A stretch of 64,000 bases of DNA from Lachnospiraceae bacterium oral taxon 500 (GTDB taxonomy: Bacteria; Bacillota; Clostridia; Lachnospirales; Vallitaleaceae): the NCBI GenBank assembly GCA_002999035.1, contig CP027241.1, positions 623,001 through 687,000 on the forward strand. Direction: 5' to 3'. Both the position numbers and the translations under genes were made by a program. This document shows positions 41,621 through 51,058 of this stretch, one piece after another; positions within the stretch are counted from its first letter, which is position 1; each line of letters opens with the position of its first letter. Under the pieces are notes generated by a model, which ran no database searches, was not told where the DNA came from, and saw only the letters and a program-made list of their open reading frames with translations.

Positions 41621-44058
41621 AACATTCCCTCCCGAACCCGCAGCAAAACAGAAAAGGCATCTCCCAGTTCTTTATAGTTGACATCCGGCACCATATTTAA
41701 TTTGGTCTGTAAGCTTTGCCGCTGACTGCTGTTATCACTTTCAATCAAAAAATACAAAAACAATTCGTCTTTCTCCTGAAACAGCCGAATCGTCATCGTA
41801 GTGATGTCTTCTGTTAAAGCCCATTCATAAAACAAATGACAAAGTTCATAAACTTGCGCCGCTGCCGGAAAAGGAATCCCTGCTTCCAATCCGCAAAAAA
41901 ACTGATATCCGGAAAAAGTTCCCAAATTGATTTCATCAATCAGCCGGCTGAGATCGGCCGGCGGGCAAAGCCCCTGTTGTTTGGATTTAATCAGCAGCTC
42001 GCATCGCCTTTTGCAGTAAATCGCCAGTCTTTGCAGCTGAATCAGTCCCTTCTCCCCGAGCGGAGGACAGGCCTTCATCTCCTGCAGCAAAACTGTCATT
42101 TTATTTATCTTATCCTCAACCAGCCGGTTGACTTCCTCGGTCAGTTCATTTTGCTCGCGCACAAAAATCAAGCGGCTTTCGACCTGCTCTTTTTTGGATA
42201 AAATCAGATTTTCTTCTTCCAGTTCCCTGGTTACCCGTTCCAGGTTTTGCTTTAAGGAACTTAATTCCCGAATATTTTCCCTGGTTACAATCCGTCCTCC
42301 CCGAATGGCCGTTGACCAAAGCAAACTGTCAGCAGCCGCTACAAAAGCCGGCTCCTGACTTTCCGACCAGTCCCTTTCCGGCGGAAAAACCGGCGGTTCC
42401 TCCGATGTTTCCGCTCCGGCCGACCGGAATTGAAGCTGCCCGGCGCGGTCAAGTATCCGCATATCCAAAAGACTGTGCTCAAACAATTCATGATAGCCGC
42501 GGTTGGAAGGAATTAAACCGCTTTTTAAAAGAGCCGTCCAAAACAACAAAATAATACTGCCCATCCCCAAAGCCAGCGAAATTTCGCGGAAAAAAGGTAT
42601 CTTTAAATTATAGCAGGCACTGTAAGCTACGCCCAAAATCAGAACCAAAACCGGCAGCACCGCCATCTTCCGGTTAGGCGCATCCCAGCTTTTCCGGGCC
42701 AGATACAGCCACATTCCGGCTTGCGTCAAAAGAACCCACAGCGCCGCCGAATAATATCCCCAGTTATGCTTATAGCGTTTATACCATAGACTGCGATCCG
42801 AACTCAAAAACCGGAAAAACTGCTGATGCAGGTCATTGGTTAAAACCAGCAGCAAAAGCAGGCCGGAAACAGCGCAAATCGCCAGCAGTCGAAGCGGAAA
42901 CACAGTTTTGTCATACTGATCCAAATTAAGCGCAATAAATATTCCCGCCGGCGGCAATGCTAAAATAAACAAGTAGTAGGAATACCACAGCGCCCGGATA
43001 TAATCGGCGCCGCCATAAAAAGAATACTTAAAAATCCCGACACTGATCCAGCCGATAACCAACAGTCCGTTCAGCACTAAGCCCCGGCGTACGCCCATAT
43101 GAATAACTGTCCGGTTGACCCGATTAATCCAAAAAATCGTTAAAATAATTATCACCGCTGCCGCTGTCTGATGCTCCCAGCCGGTAATCGGTGCATACCG
43201 GTGATTTTTCCTGACCCCGCGCTCCAACGGAACATTGATTTCACCAAAGTCATAAAACTCCTCCAGGCGAGATGCAGCAAACAAAGCCGCAACGTTTTCC
43301 GTCTGAAAGTTTTTCTCCGGCGACAAATAATTCAAATCCTTATAAATCTGACGGATGGCGGCTACTTCTCCAGCCTCCAGCGGGTGACGCGAAAAAAGTC
43401 CCACCTGAAAAACCAGTGTCCCTTCCTCCGGGAAAACAGGTTTCATCTCCCTGCGCTGCAAAGTATACAGATAATTAGAATAAAGCGTAATCTGAACCGG
43501 GGCAATGATATTATCCCAAAACAGCCGGTCCGACTCGTATATCCCGCTTAAATACGACTGCGCCGCCAAACGGTCAAAACTGCCGGTCAAACCATAAGCA
43601 ATCGCCCGCCAAATATACGCCTGTTCCGGGCTGCGCTCCGGCAGACTGACCGCGGTTCGGCCCACCGCCACATCCCGCCAGCTCCTGACCGGCTCAGCCA
43701 ACTGTCCCTGGTTCGTAACCAGTATCACCGCATCGTTATAAAGCGGATAAAAATAAAATTCAGCACCTGCTCTGATCAGCGGTAAGGCCTGAACATCGTA
43801 CGCCAGCACAATTTCGCCGCCCTCCAAAAAATGAGACAAATGCCTTTCCGGGCGGCGCCGGATTTTATATCCGGGAAAAGCCTTTTTGGCCGCCACCAGA
43901 ACCGGACTGGGAGTTTCTTCAAAAAACAAAATCTCCGGCTGCCCGGGCAACAAGCCGGCATCGAGGCCCATTTCCCGGCCGCCGGTCAAAGCCCAAAGAA
44001 CCAACATCAGTAATCCGGCTGCCACTGCTCCGATTTTAATCAATTTTTCTTTTCTCAT
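41617..44058 (-). CDS. Solute-binding domain fused to 7TM and degenerate kinase-like region
   Basis: 813 residues. After an N-terminal signal anchor, residues about 35-290 look like a periplasmic type-2 binding protein (PEILFFEETPSPVLVAAKKA, GRTAVSLPERSPEQAY). Then come a helix near 300 and six to seven more to about 530, a PAS-like stretch (YHELFEHSLLDMRILDRAG), a long coiled coil (LKQNLERVTRELEEENLILS) and a C-terminal 150 residues that fold like, but lack the His, N and G boxes of, a histidine kinase. It probably senses a ligand and controls the coupled kinase. I do not know a named family with this order. Confidence 0.75.
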   Translation of the reverse strand: MRKEKLIKIGAVAAGLLMLVLWALTGGREMGLDAGLLPGQPEILFFEETPSPVLVAAKKAFPGYKIRRRPERHLSHFLEGGEIVLAYDVQALPLIRAGAEFYFYPLYNDAVILVTNQGQLAEPVRSWRDVAVGRTAVSLPERSPEQAYIWRAIAYGLTGSFDRLAAQSYLSGIYESDRLFWDNIIAPVQITLYSNYLYTLQRREMKPVFPEEGTLVFQVGLFSRHPLEAGEVAAIRQIYKDLNYLSPEKNFQTENVAALFAASRLEEFYDFGEINVPLERGVRKNHRYAPITGWEHQTAAAVIIILTIFWINRVNRTVIHMGVRRGLVLNGLLVIGWISVGIFKYSFYGGADYIRALWYSYYLFILALPPAGIFIALNLDQYDKTVFPLRLLAICAVSGLLLLLVLTNDLHQQFFRFLSSDRSLWYKRYKHNWGYYSAALWVLLTQAGMWLYLARKSWDAPNRKMAVLPVLVLILGVAYSACYNLKIPFFREISLALGMGSIILLFWTALLKSGLIPSNRGYHELFEHSLLDMRILDRAGQLQFRSAGAETSEEPPVFPPERDWSESQEPAFVAAADSLLWSTAIRGGRIVTRENIRELSSLKQNLERVTRELEEENLILSKKEQVESRLIFVREQNELTEEVNRLVEDKINKMTVLLQEMKACPPLGEKGLIQLQRLAIYCKRRCELLIKSKQQGLCPPADLSRLIDEINLGTFSGYQFFCGLEAGIPFPAAAQVYELCHLFYEWALTEDITTMTIRLFQEKDELFLYFLIESDNSSQRQSLQTKLNMVPDVNYKELGDAFSVLLRVREGML

Positions 44059-44362
44059 TTACCTTCCCCTGTTTTTCCTGCCGCCGCAACATACGTTTTA
44101 AAGTCGTTTCGGAACATCTTTATTTTACACAATTTTATAGAAAATGTAAAACAGATTTTCAAAAACCAAACCAAAAAATCAAAAACTAATGTAAAAAATT
44201 CATTTTCCATTAAATTTTCCCATGAAAACTGCCGATAAGCTTTTTGTGAAGTATAACATCATCCCTCCCGATATGCCGCTTTTGTTTTTTCTTACCTTGT
44301 GGGTGTGGACAGTTTATTTTATGTGAAGTATCTGTTTTAACCGATTTAACTTAGGAGGTATC
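44059..44362. other. Divergent regulatory region between two sensory genes
   Basis: About 300 AT-rich bases between the divergent 7TM sensor gene and the solute-binding lipoprotein gene. The right end has TTAGGAGGT, the ribosome site of the lipoprotein gene. Exact promoters could not be fixed with confidence. Confidence 0.45.
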
Positions 44363-45829
44363 ATGAAACCACGGCGTTTTTTAGTTTTTGTTCTCATTTT
44401 CAGTTTGTTTTTGGCGGCCTGCTCGCCCGCGCAAAAGGATCACGCAATCCAAAGCGTTAAAGTCCTTGAACCGATTCAGCTGACCCTATGGCATTATTAT
44501 GTCGGCCAAAATCAGCAAACACTGGAAGATGCGATCGTTGAATTTAATCAGACTCTCGGGACGGAAGAAAATATTATTATCGAAAGTGTTTCTCACGGAA
44601 GTGTCGCCGAATTGGAAGCTTCTTTGTCCAATTCGGCCAAAGGTGTCATCAATTCCGCCCCCATGCCGGATATTTTTTCCTGTTATCCGGATAAAGCGCT
44701 TGAAATTGATGCGCTGGGAATGATTGCCGACCTAAACCCATATTTTACAGATGAAGAAAAAGCCGGCTATGTGTCCAGCTTTTTGGCTGACGGTTATTTT
44801 GATAACCGTCTTTTAATCCTGCCGATTGCCAAAAGCACGGAACTCCTTTATATCAATGCTACCGCCTGGAATGAATTTGCAGACGCAACCGGTCTTTCCC
44901 ATACGGCTCTGGAAACATGGGAAAGCATTTGGACCACTGCCCAAAAATATTATGACTGGACGGATCGGCAAACGCCGGATACTCCCAATGACGGACGGAT
45001 CATGTTGGGAATGGATTCCGTTCAAAATTATATTCTAGCTGGCTGCAAGCAGTCAGGCGTTGATATGGTTGATGCCGAGACCAAAAACATTATTTTAAAT
45101 CTGCCGGTGCTGCGTAAGCTGTTCGACCTTTATATCAGCGCCACAGCGATGCATTATTTCGGCGGCAGCGGAAAGTTTCGCTCGGATAATATCAAATCCG
45201 GCGAACTAATTTCCTATATCGGCTCTACCTCCAGCGCCTCTTATTTCCCGACTTGGATTCAAAAGGATACTACTCGTCAGAACATTCAGTTTTTGGCTTT
45301 GCCCTACCCGCTTTGGCAGGGAGGCGAACCGACCGTGATGCAGCAGGGAGCCGGTATGTGTATTACCAAATCAACCGCGGAAAAAGAACGGGCCGCCGCT
45401 CTGTTTCTCAAATGGTTTACCGGGAAAGAACAAAATATGGCTTTTGCCATGAACAGCGGCTATCTGCCGGTAAAGGCAGACATCTACCGGGGTGAGGATT
45501 TTAAAGATGCCCTGCAAAAGCTGGATCAAGGCAATGAGAGTCAAAAAAATGTAGCCATGGTTTATGATATTGCTTTTCAGCAAGTCTCCGGTTACACTGC
45601 TTATGCTGTCAGGCCGTTTAAAAACAGCTATATGCTGCGGCCGCTTTTACTTTCCACCCTGACAAGTGCAGCAGAATCCGCCCAACAAGCGGCTGATACC
45701 TTAAAGAAACAGAAAATGTCCTCGGCGCAAATCCTATCCTCTTTAAATCTTGAGCAGCGTTTTGCCGATTGGATAGAGTCTCTGGAAAAGGCTTTACAAA
45801 ATGAAGGAATTTCTTATCAGAAAATTTAA
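44363..45829 (+). CDS. Solute-binding lipoprotein (CUT1-type) without permease genes
   Basis: 488 residues with signal peptide and lipobox FLAAC (Cys about 20). The body is that of extracellular sugar-binding proteins: QLTLWHYYVGQNQQTLEDAI, PMPDIFSCYPDKALEID, GAGMCITKSTAEKERAAALF. No permease or ATPase gene is near; the next gene, 129 bases on, is a membrane GGDEF-EAL protein. A role in presenting ligand to that receptor is inferred. Confidence 0.85.
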   Translation: MKPRRFLVFVLIFSLFLAACSPAQKDHAIQSVKVLEPIQLTLWHYYVGQNQQTLEDAIVEFNQTLGTEENIIIESVSHGSVAELEASLSNSAKGVINSAPMPDIFSCYPDKALEIDALGMIADLNPYFTDEEKAGYVSSFLADGYFDNRLLILPIAKSTELLYINATAWNEFADATGLSHTALETWESIWTTAQKYYDWTDRQTPDTPNDGRIMLGMDSVQNYILAGCKQSGVDMVDAETKNIILNLPVLRKLFDLYISATAMHYFGGSGKFRSDNIKSGELISYIGSTSSASYFPTWIQKDTTRQNIQFLALPYPLWQGGEPTVMQQGAGMCITKSTAEKERAAALFLKWFTGKEQNMAFAMNSGYLPVKADIYRGEDFKDALQKLDQGNESQKNVAMVYDIAFQQVSGYTAYAVRPFKNSYMLRPLLLSTLTSAAESAQQAADTLKKQKMSSAQILSSLNLEQRFADWIESLEKALQNEGISYQKI

Positions 45830-45843
45830 TTCTTCTATCATGC

Positions 45844-45933
45844 CTGTTCCATTGTTACTGCACGACCACCTCGACGGAATGTCCTTGCGGAACAATTCCG
45901 TCAAACACAAAAAACACAGAAAACATGGAACAG
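45844..45933 (+). repeat. Nested hairpin between lipoprotein and GGDEF-EAL genes
   Basis: Outer arms CTGTTCCAT (45844-45852) and ATGGAACAG (45925-45933) and inner arms GACGGAAT (45873-45880) and ATTCCGTC (45895-45902) are all perfect. There is no strong T-run. It may lower expression of the downstream enzyme relative to the abundant binding protein. Confidence 0.6.
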
Positions 45934-45958
45934 TTAAAATATTTAGAAAGGATCCCAT

Positions 45959-48916
45959 ATGAAACGCTCCATATCACTTCGGACGCAAATTATTTTATTG
46001 ATGACTTTTCTGGTAATCTTGCAGAATATTTCTTTAGTAATGTCTTTATCATTTTCTAATGCTTTTTTTCTGCTGGATTCGGAATCCTTTCGTCTGTTTA
46101 ATAATACCACTACGGCCCGCAAACAAGCACTGAATAATGAGCTGGGGCAGGTCGTCCGCTTAGTGGCCGATGATACCCGCCTGTTTACTCAGGTACTGCA
46201 AAAAGTTTCTGCCAACACTAATAAGAACCGTCTGTCCGAACTGGATGTTTATAACAAAATTGCCACAACCGGTGCGGAATATTTAATCCACCTGCTGCAA
46301 AGCAGTAATATCAACGGTGCTTTCTTTATGCTGGCCTCCGATGACAAACAGCCGATGCCTTCGGTTTACATTCGCAGCGCTGCGCCCAAGGATTCTTATG
46401 CTTTGCCGGAAAACTTTCTGCTTGAACTTGGCCCCGTTTCTGTTTCTCAAAAGTATTTGATTCCGACCAGCTCGCATCATAGCCTGTCCGCGCCTTTTGA
46501 CTTTAACAGCTCCGACTCTGAAAAATGGGATTTTTATTATCAGCCCACCAAAGCCGCTCTTGACTTTCCCAAAGCGGAAATTGAGCGCTATGGCTATTGG
46601 ACTACCCCATCGAGCCTACTGTCTCATTTGCCGACCAGCGTGTTTTATACTCTGCCGCTGCTGAACTCAAGCGGTTATCCGATTGGTGTGATCGGTATTG
46701 AAATCACCCAAAATTATTTTTCCCAGCACTACTTGCCATTGATTGATCTGCCCTATCAGGACAGTTTTTATGCAATCACTCCGATGAATGACCAGATTTT
46801 GACTTTGGACTGGTTTATTTCCAGCAGTCCACTGGCACAAATAGCTTTAAAAAAGCAAAAAAATCTGCATTTAACTTCCGCCAAGATTTCCGACAATATT
46901 TATGTCTCTTATTTGGATGAAATCGGCAATGTCTACTGCTTTGTCCAGCCGCTGACGCTGTACAGCCAAAACTCACCCTTTATCCAAGACAGCTGGAACC
47001 TGGTCAGTTTTGTACCAAAGGACACTCTGCACGGCACCTCCTCTCAGGTGCGCCGAACAGTGCTTATCAGTATTGGTTTAACTACTCTGGCGGCTTTTAT
47101 TGTCATCTTTTTTATGGCTCGTTTTTCCACTCGCAAAATCTTCGGAATGTCCAAATATTTAACTGAACTGGATCCCTATCAGGCCATTCAGCTCAAGCGA
47201 ACCGGCATGCGCGAGTTTGATGAGTTAGCCGAGGCGGTAGAAAAACTGAATCAAAGCGTCATTCACGCTTCGGAAACCACTTCCCGGATCTTAAAGCTGT
47301 CGCTCCTGCCGATCGGCGGCTTTGAGCTGACAGTCGAATCAGATCAGGTGCTGATCACCGACTATATTTATTCTCTGCTTCAATTAAACCCGGAGACAAA
47401 GCTTTCGATTGAGGAATGGAAAAAGCATTATGCTTTGCTGACAGCTTCGCCGGCACCGGACTATGACAATATTTATCATTTTTCCGTCCGCAATAAATCA
47501 GACGGAATTTGGCTGCGGATTTTAGAAAGTAAAACCCCGACCGGCAGTGTCGGCGTCATTTTGGATGTCACCAGAGATATTGAAGAACACCGCCGACTGG
47601 TTCATGAACTGGACTTTGATGCCATGACGCATCTTTATAACCGGCAGGCCTTCAAACGGGAAGCCATCGCCAAAATCCTGTATGAACCGAATAAAATCGG
47701 CGCCATGATTTTTTGTGATTTGGATAATCTGAAATATATCAATGATAATTTCGGTCATGAAATCGGTGACCGCCTGATTCTGAGAGCCAGTGAAATGTTC
47801 CATGAGTTCGGCACCTACGGCGGCATTGTCTCCCGGATTTCCGGCGATGAGTTTGCCATTTATCTGCACGGCTTTTCTTCCAAATCGGAAATCAGAAAAC
47901 TGATTAACCGGCAGTTTAAGCGGAACGAACGTTACGAACTGCGAACACCGGACGGCTCCTCCCACCGCATTCGTTTTTCCTCGGGTATCGCCTGGTACCC
48001 GGAAGATTCCGACGATGTCGGCGACTTGCTCAAACTGGCCGATTTTGCCATGTATGAAGCCAAGCATAAGGAAAAAGGTGTTTTATATGAGTTTAATAAA
48101 AAATCCTATGAAAGTAAGTCCTATTTGCTGGAAAATCGAGAAGCTATTCACCGCTTGATTGATGAACGGCTGATTCATTTTAATTTTCAGCCGATCGTTG
48201 ATTTGCGCACCGGCTCCATTTACGCCTATGAAGCATTAATGCGCTCTTCCAGCGATGCTTTTAAAAATCCGCTGGAGATTCTGTCGGTCGCTGCTGCACA
48301 GTCTCAGCTGGCGCAATTGGAACGGCTGGTCTATTCAGTTGTTTTGGAAACCCTTGACCGGCATGCTGATGAATTAAATGGCCTGCATATTTTTATTAAC
48401 AGTATTCCCAGCCATCTAATTAGCCCAGAAGAAATCATGACGCTGGAAGAAACCTATGGTTATCTTTTCCCGCAGTTAGTGATTGAGGTAACGGAACGGG
48501 AATCTGGCAGTTTAGAGGAGCAGCTAAGCGACAAGTTTTCTTTCCTGCGCGATTACGGCATGAAGCTGGCACTGGATGATTTTGGCAGCGGTTATTCCAA
48601 CGAATCCCGAATTTTGACAATCCGGCCCAATATTGTTAAAATCGACATGATGCTGATTCAGGGTATCCATGAGGATCCCGACAAGCAGCAGCTGATCGCT
48701 AATTTAGTTTCTTTCTGTCATGCCCGAAACATCTTATTAATCGCTGAGGGCGTGGAGGAGGAAGATGACCTGGCTAAGCTGATAGAGTTAAATGTTGATC
48801 TGGTACAGGGCTTTTATGTGGCAAAACCCACCCCCGGCTTTGACCCGATTCCTACCGCCATCCGCGATCAGATCCAAGAGCTGCATGCCCGGTATCATTC
48901 GGGGAATAACGCTTAA
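45959..48916 (+). CDS. Membrane GGDEF-EAL c-di-GMP enzyme with extracellular sensor
   Basis: 985 residues. Helices at about 10-32 and 366-388 bracket a large extracytoplasmic, Cache-like domain. A HAMP-like linker, a PAS-like region, GGDEF (SRISGDEFAIY, about 628) and EAL (YAYEALMRSS, about 757) follow. The EAL catalytic set looks intact (VIEVTERESG, LALDDFGSGYSN, IVKIDMMLI, LIAEGVEEEDD, VQGFYVAKP). The GGDEF variant SGDEF is compatible with activity; no RxxD inhibitory site is seen. It can therefore make or break c-di-GMP in response to an outside signal. Confidence 0.92.
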   Translation: MKRSISLRTQIILLMTFLVILQNISLVMSLSFSNAFFLLDSESFRLFNNTTTARKQALNNELGQVVRLVADDTRLFTQVLQKVSANTNKNRLSELDVYNKIATTGAEYLIHLLQSSNINGAFFMLASDDKQPMPSVYIRSAAPKDSYALPENFLLELGPVSVSQKYLIPTSSHHSLSAPFDFNSSDSEKWDFYYQPTKAALDFPKAEIERYGYWTTPSSLLSHLPTSVFYTLPLLNSSGYPIGVIGIEITQNYFSQHYLPLIDLPYQDSFYAITPMNDQILTLDWFISSSPLAQIALKKQKNLHLTSAKISDNIYVSYLDEIGNVYCFVQPLTLYSQNSPFIQDSWNLVSFVPKDTLHGTSSQVRRTVLISIGLTTLAAFIVIFFMARFSTRKIFGMSKYLTELDPYQAIQLKRTGMREFDELAEAVEKLNQSVIHASETTSRILKLSLLPIGGFELTVESDQVLITDYIYSLLQLNPETKLSIEEWKKHYALLTASPAPDYDNIYHFSVRNKSDGIWLRILESKTPTGSVGVILDVTRDIEEHRRLVHELDFDAMTHLYNRQAFKREAIAKILYEPNKIGAMIFCDLDNLKYINDNFGHEIGDRLILRASEMFHEFGTYGGIVSRISGDEFAIYLHGFSSKSEIRKLINRQFKRNERYELRTPDGSSHRIRFSSGIAWYPEDSDDVGDLLKLADFAMYEAKHKEKGVLYEFNKKSYESKSYLLENREAIHRLIDERLIHFNFQPIVDLRTGSIYAYEALMRSSSDAFKNPLEILSVAAAQSQLAQLERLVYSVVLETLDRHADELNGLHIFINSIPSHLISPEEIMTLEETYGYLFPQLVIEVTERESGSLEEQLSDKFSFLRDYGMKLALDDFGSGYSNESRILTIRPNIVKIDMMLIQGIHEDPDKQQLIANLVSFCHARNILLIAEGVEEEDDLAKLIELNVDLVQGFYVAKPTPGFDPIPTAIRDQIQELHARYHSGNNA

Positions 48917-48960
48917 AACCTCAGCCAAAGCTGTCCTCTAAAAGGGAAGCAATAGGGAAC

Positions 48961-48990
48961 AAAAACCGCCGGCTCAGCCGGCGGTTTGCT
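48961..48990 (+). terminator. Terminator of the GGDEF-EAL gene
   Basis: Perfect stem AAACCGCCGGC / GCCGGCGGTTT with a 3-base loop, 45 bases after the stop codon. Confidence 0.75.
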
Positions 48991-49080
48991 CTGCCCCTGT
49001 AAGGGGCTGTTACTGGCTGCGCTTGTAAGCGCACCGAAGGTCTGCCTCTCGCATACTGCTTCAGCTACCGCTAAAGCAGT

Positions 49081-49315
49081 TTACTTCTTGCTTCCTTTTT
49101 CCGGCTCACCCGTGAACGCGTCTATATACTCTTTTAAACTGATTTGATCTTTTAACTTATCTTCCAGTAACTGATTCCTTATGTATTCCTGTATTTTCTT
49201 CGCATTTTTTCCTACCGTATCTACATAATATCCTCGACACCAAAAATTTCGATTCCCATACTTGTACTTTAAATTCGCTATATGATATTTGCATTCCCAA
49301 AGCTCTCGAACTAGT
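49081..49315 (-). pseudogene. tnpA: IS200/IS605-type TnpA transposase, 3' remnant
   Basis: About 78 codons read IANLKYKYGNRNFWCRGYYV, then DTVGKNAKKIQEYIRNQ and LKEYIDAFTGE before the stop. This is the C-terminal part of Y1 transposases, including the RGYYVDTVGKN segment that carries the catalytic Tyr. The HUH-containing N-terminus is missing; the frame is cut a few bases from the CRISPR array. Hairpin-rich sequence at about 49010-49080 may be the element's end. Confidence 0.8.
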
Positions 49316-49341
49316 TTCTGTGAGAGTTATAATATCTCTTA

Positions 49342-49639
49342 GTTTTATATCATTCTAAATTAACAAAGCTCTCAAACTAAGACACACGCATGCGACCGAT
49401 CTTGTGGTTTGACATCATTCTAAATTAACAAAGCTCTCAAACTTATCCGTCATATATGCGCCATGCTTGCGAGTTTTACATCATTCTAAATTAACAAAGC
49501 TCTCAAACTATACCATCAATCTCGCTATCTTGGATGATGTTTTACATCATTCTAAATTAACAAAGCTCTCAAACCACTTTATGGACGATATCAAAGTGCG
49601 AAAAGTTTTACATCATTCTAAATTAACAAAGCCTCAAAC
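49342..49639 (-). CRISPR. CRISPR array, 5 repeats and 4 spacers
   Basis: 36-base repeats start at 49342, 49407, 49473, 49539 and 49605. In crRNA direction (minus) they begin GTTTGAGAGCTTTG and end ATGATGTAAAAC. Spacers are 30, 30, 30 and 29 bases. The two repeats farthest from cas genes each have a point change (ATATC at 49342, GTTTG at 49407). The repeat next to the cas genes (49605-49639) lacks one base, leaving 35. Repeat type and length fit type II-A. Confidence 0.97.
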
Positions 49640-49690
49640 CTAAAATTAACATTGAGGTTATCACCGAGCATTACATTTTGCGAAATGTTG
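49640..49690 (-). promoter_or_regulatory. Presumed CRISPR leader, short
   Basis: 51 bases separate the csn2 remnant stop from the first repeat. The leader end reads TTAATTTTAG next to the repeat (minus strand). Orientation follows cas gene direction and the degenerate far-end repeats. Confidence 0.5.
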
Positions 49691-49876
49691 TTAATTCAAA
49701 GATGCATCAATTACACATAAGTCCTTATCTATTATAACACACTTTTCCTGTTTTAGGGTATAATTTTTTTGACCTTCCAGATTAATCAGGTGTATTTTTT
49801 CATAAAAACAAAATTCATATAATTGTCCTACCTGTTTTTCTGTAAGAAATTGTTTTAAATTCAGTATCCACACCAA
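49691..49876 (-). pseudogene. csn2: csn2 remnant (C-terminal about 60 residues)
   Basis: The frame reads ILNLKQFLTEKQVGQLYEFC, then FYEKIHLINLEGQKNYTLKQ and CVIIDKDLCVID. This pattern resembles the C-terminus of Csn2 (family length about 220). It sits exactly where csn2 belongs, 20 bases after cas2 and before the array, but the first about 160 residues are gone and no ribosome site or ATG precedes it. An internal deletion is the simplest reading. The identification rests on motif memory and position. Confidence 0.7.
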
Positions 49877-49896
49877 CTTTATGGCACATATAGAAC

Positions 49897-50187
49897 TTAT
49901 TGCACGTAAATAATTTCACCTACAATGAAATCCATCTTATTATATTGTTTTTCCGTAACTCTTAATACCTGCACCAGTCCTTCAGGCGGTTTATTTTTCT
50001 TTATATTATCAACCACTATGTCAGCAACAGAACTATTTTGTGCCAGTTTGCAATACACTGATTCCTGAACCATCATAAAGCCTGATTTAATTAAAAACTT
50101 ACGGAATGTACGATACTCTCTGCGATTTGACTCTGTTAGTACAGGCAAATCAAAAAATACTATTACTCTCATAAACCTATAACTCAT
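49897..50187 (-). CDS. cas2: CRISPR-associated Cas2
   Basis: 96 residues: [20 protein letters not shown] with the conserved catalytic-position Asp at the end of strand 1, [15 protein letters not shown] and a C-terminal GEIIYVQ. An internal Met at residue 6 is an alternative start. It overlaps the cas1 end by 11 bases. In type II systems Cas2 bridges two Cas1 dimers in the spacer integrase. Confidence 0.93.
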   Translation of the reverse strand: MSYRFMRVIVFFDLPVLTESNRREYRTFRKFLIKSGFMMVQESVYCKLAQNSSVADIVVDNIKKNKPPEGLVQVLRVTEKQYNKMDFIVGEIIYVQ

Positions 50188-51049
50188 ACCTGTAAAATTT
50201 TATCTCCGAAACATCCTCACTATTAATTGCGTCAAACACACTTTTACAATAAATCTTTATTGCATTGTTGACGAATTCTGTTCTCCCGTTAATTTTCACC
50301 TCATTTTGAAGAATGGTCAACAGCTCCATCTTCTCGTCATGTTCAAATTTAACCGGTTGCATCTGTTTTACCTTAAGGTCTACAATCGGTCTAAACGGTT
50401 CCATCAAATCTGATGCCAGATTAAATTGATTAAACATATTATCATGAAAGAGACCAAGCTGTGTAAGGTATCCATTTGCTGTGATACAGCGGTTAAATGC
50501 TGATAATAACAGAGAGTAGCCATAATTAAGTGCCGCATTCATACTGTTTTCTTCCGTTCTGGTAAAATCCAGTCCAAACAACGCATTAAAATACACCTTT
50601 GCGGCATGCCCCTCCCTGTTTGAGGCATCTGCAAACTGAAGCTCGTTAATATAGCCGTACAACATATCCGCTTCTTCAAGGCTCCAAAATTCCAGATGTT
50701 CTGCCTGTTTGCGAATTTTTTCTGTAACTATCTCAGTCCACACAGCTTTTTTTACCTCCTCTTTCCATGTAATCTGTGTGCGTATCTTTGTGCTGGTATC
50801 ATGTGAGCCATAATAGCCAACCAATTCTGAAGACGGATTTCTCTTTTCATCACAAAAAATCACCTTTATTTTCTTTTTTGAGAGTTCATTTAAAAGGGCA
50901 GCAGTCAGAGAAACAGCGGTTGATTCAACAATTAATATTTCCATTTCACTCAGATGGATTTTCATGGTATCCATACGGCGAACCACCATATATCCCATTT
51001 GATAATCCAGTTTTGCATTACTCGATATCACAACTGTTCTCCAGCTCAT
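50177..51049 (-). CDS. cas1: CRISPR-associated Cas1 (type II)
   Basis: 290 residues, N-terminus [20 protein letters not shown] as in type II-A Cas1. A metal-binding Glu is in [16 protein letters not shown] context, with [20 protein letters not shown] (His, Glu/Asp) further on. It is intact and starts 9 bases after cas9. It catalyses spacer integration, though csn2 is damaged here. Confidence 0.95.
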   Translation of the reverse strand: MSWRTVVISSNAKLDYQMGYMVVRRMDTMKIHLSEMEILIVESTAVSLTAALLNELSKKKIKVIFCDEKRNPSSELVGYYGSHDTSTKIRTQITWKEEVKKAVWTEIVTEKIRKQAEHLEFWSLEEADMLYGYINELQFADASNREGHAAKVYFNALFGLDFTRTEENSMNAALNYGYSLLLSAFNRCITANGYLTQLGLFHDNMFNQFNLASDLMEPFRPIVDLKVKQMQPVKFEHDEKMELLTILQNEVKINGRTEFVNNAIKIYCKSVFDAINSEDVSEIKFYRYEL

Positions 51050-51058
51050 ACCTCTCTC

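Noticed and set aside
49640-49669. A fifth spacer after the last repeat
   Set aside because: About 30 bases follow the repeat but no further repeat comes after them; by cas gene direction this is the leader side.
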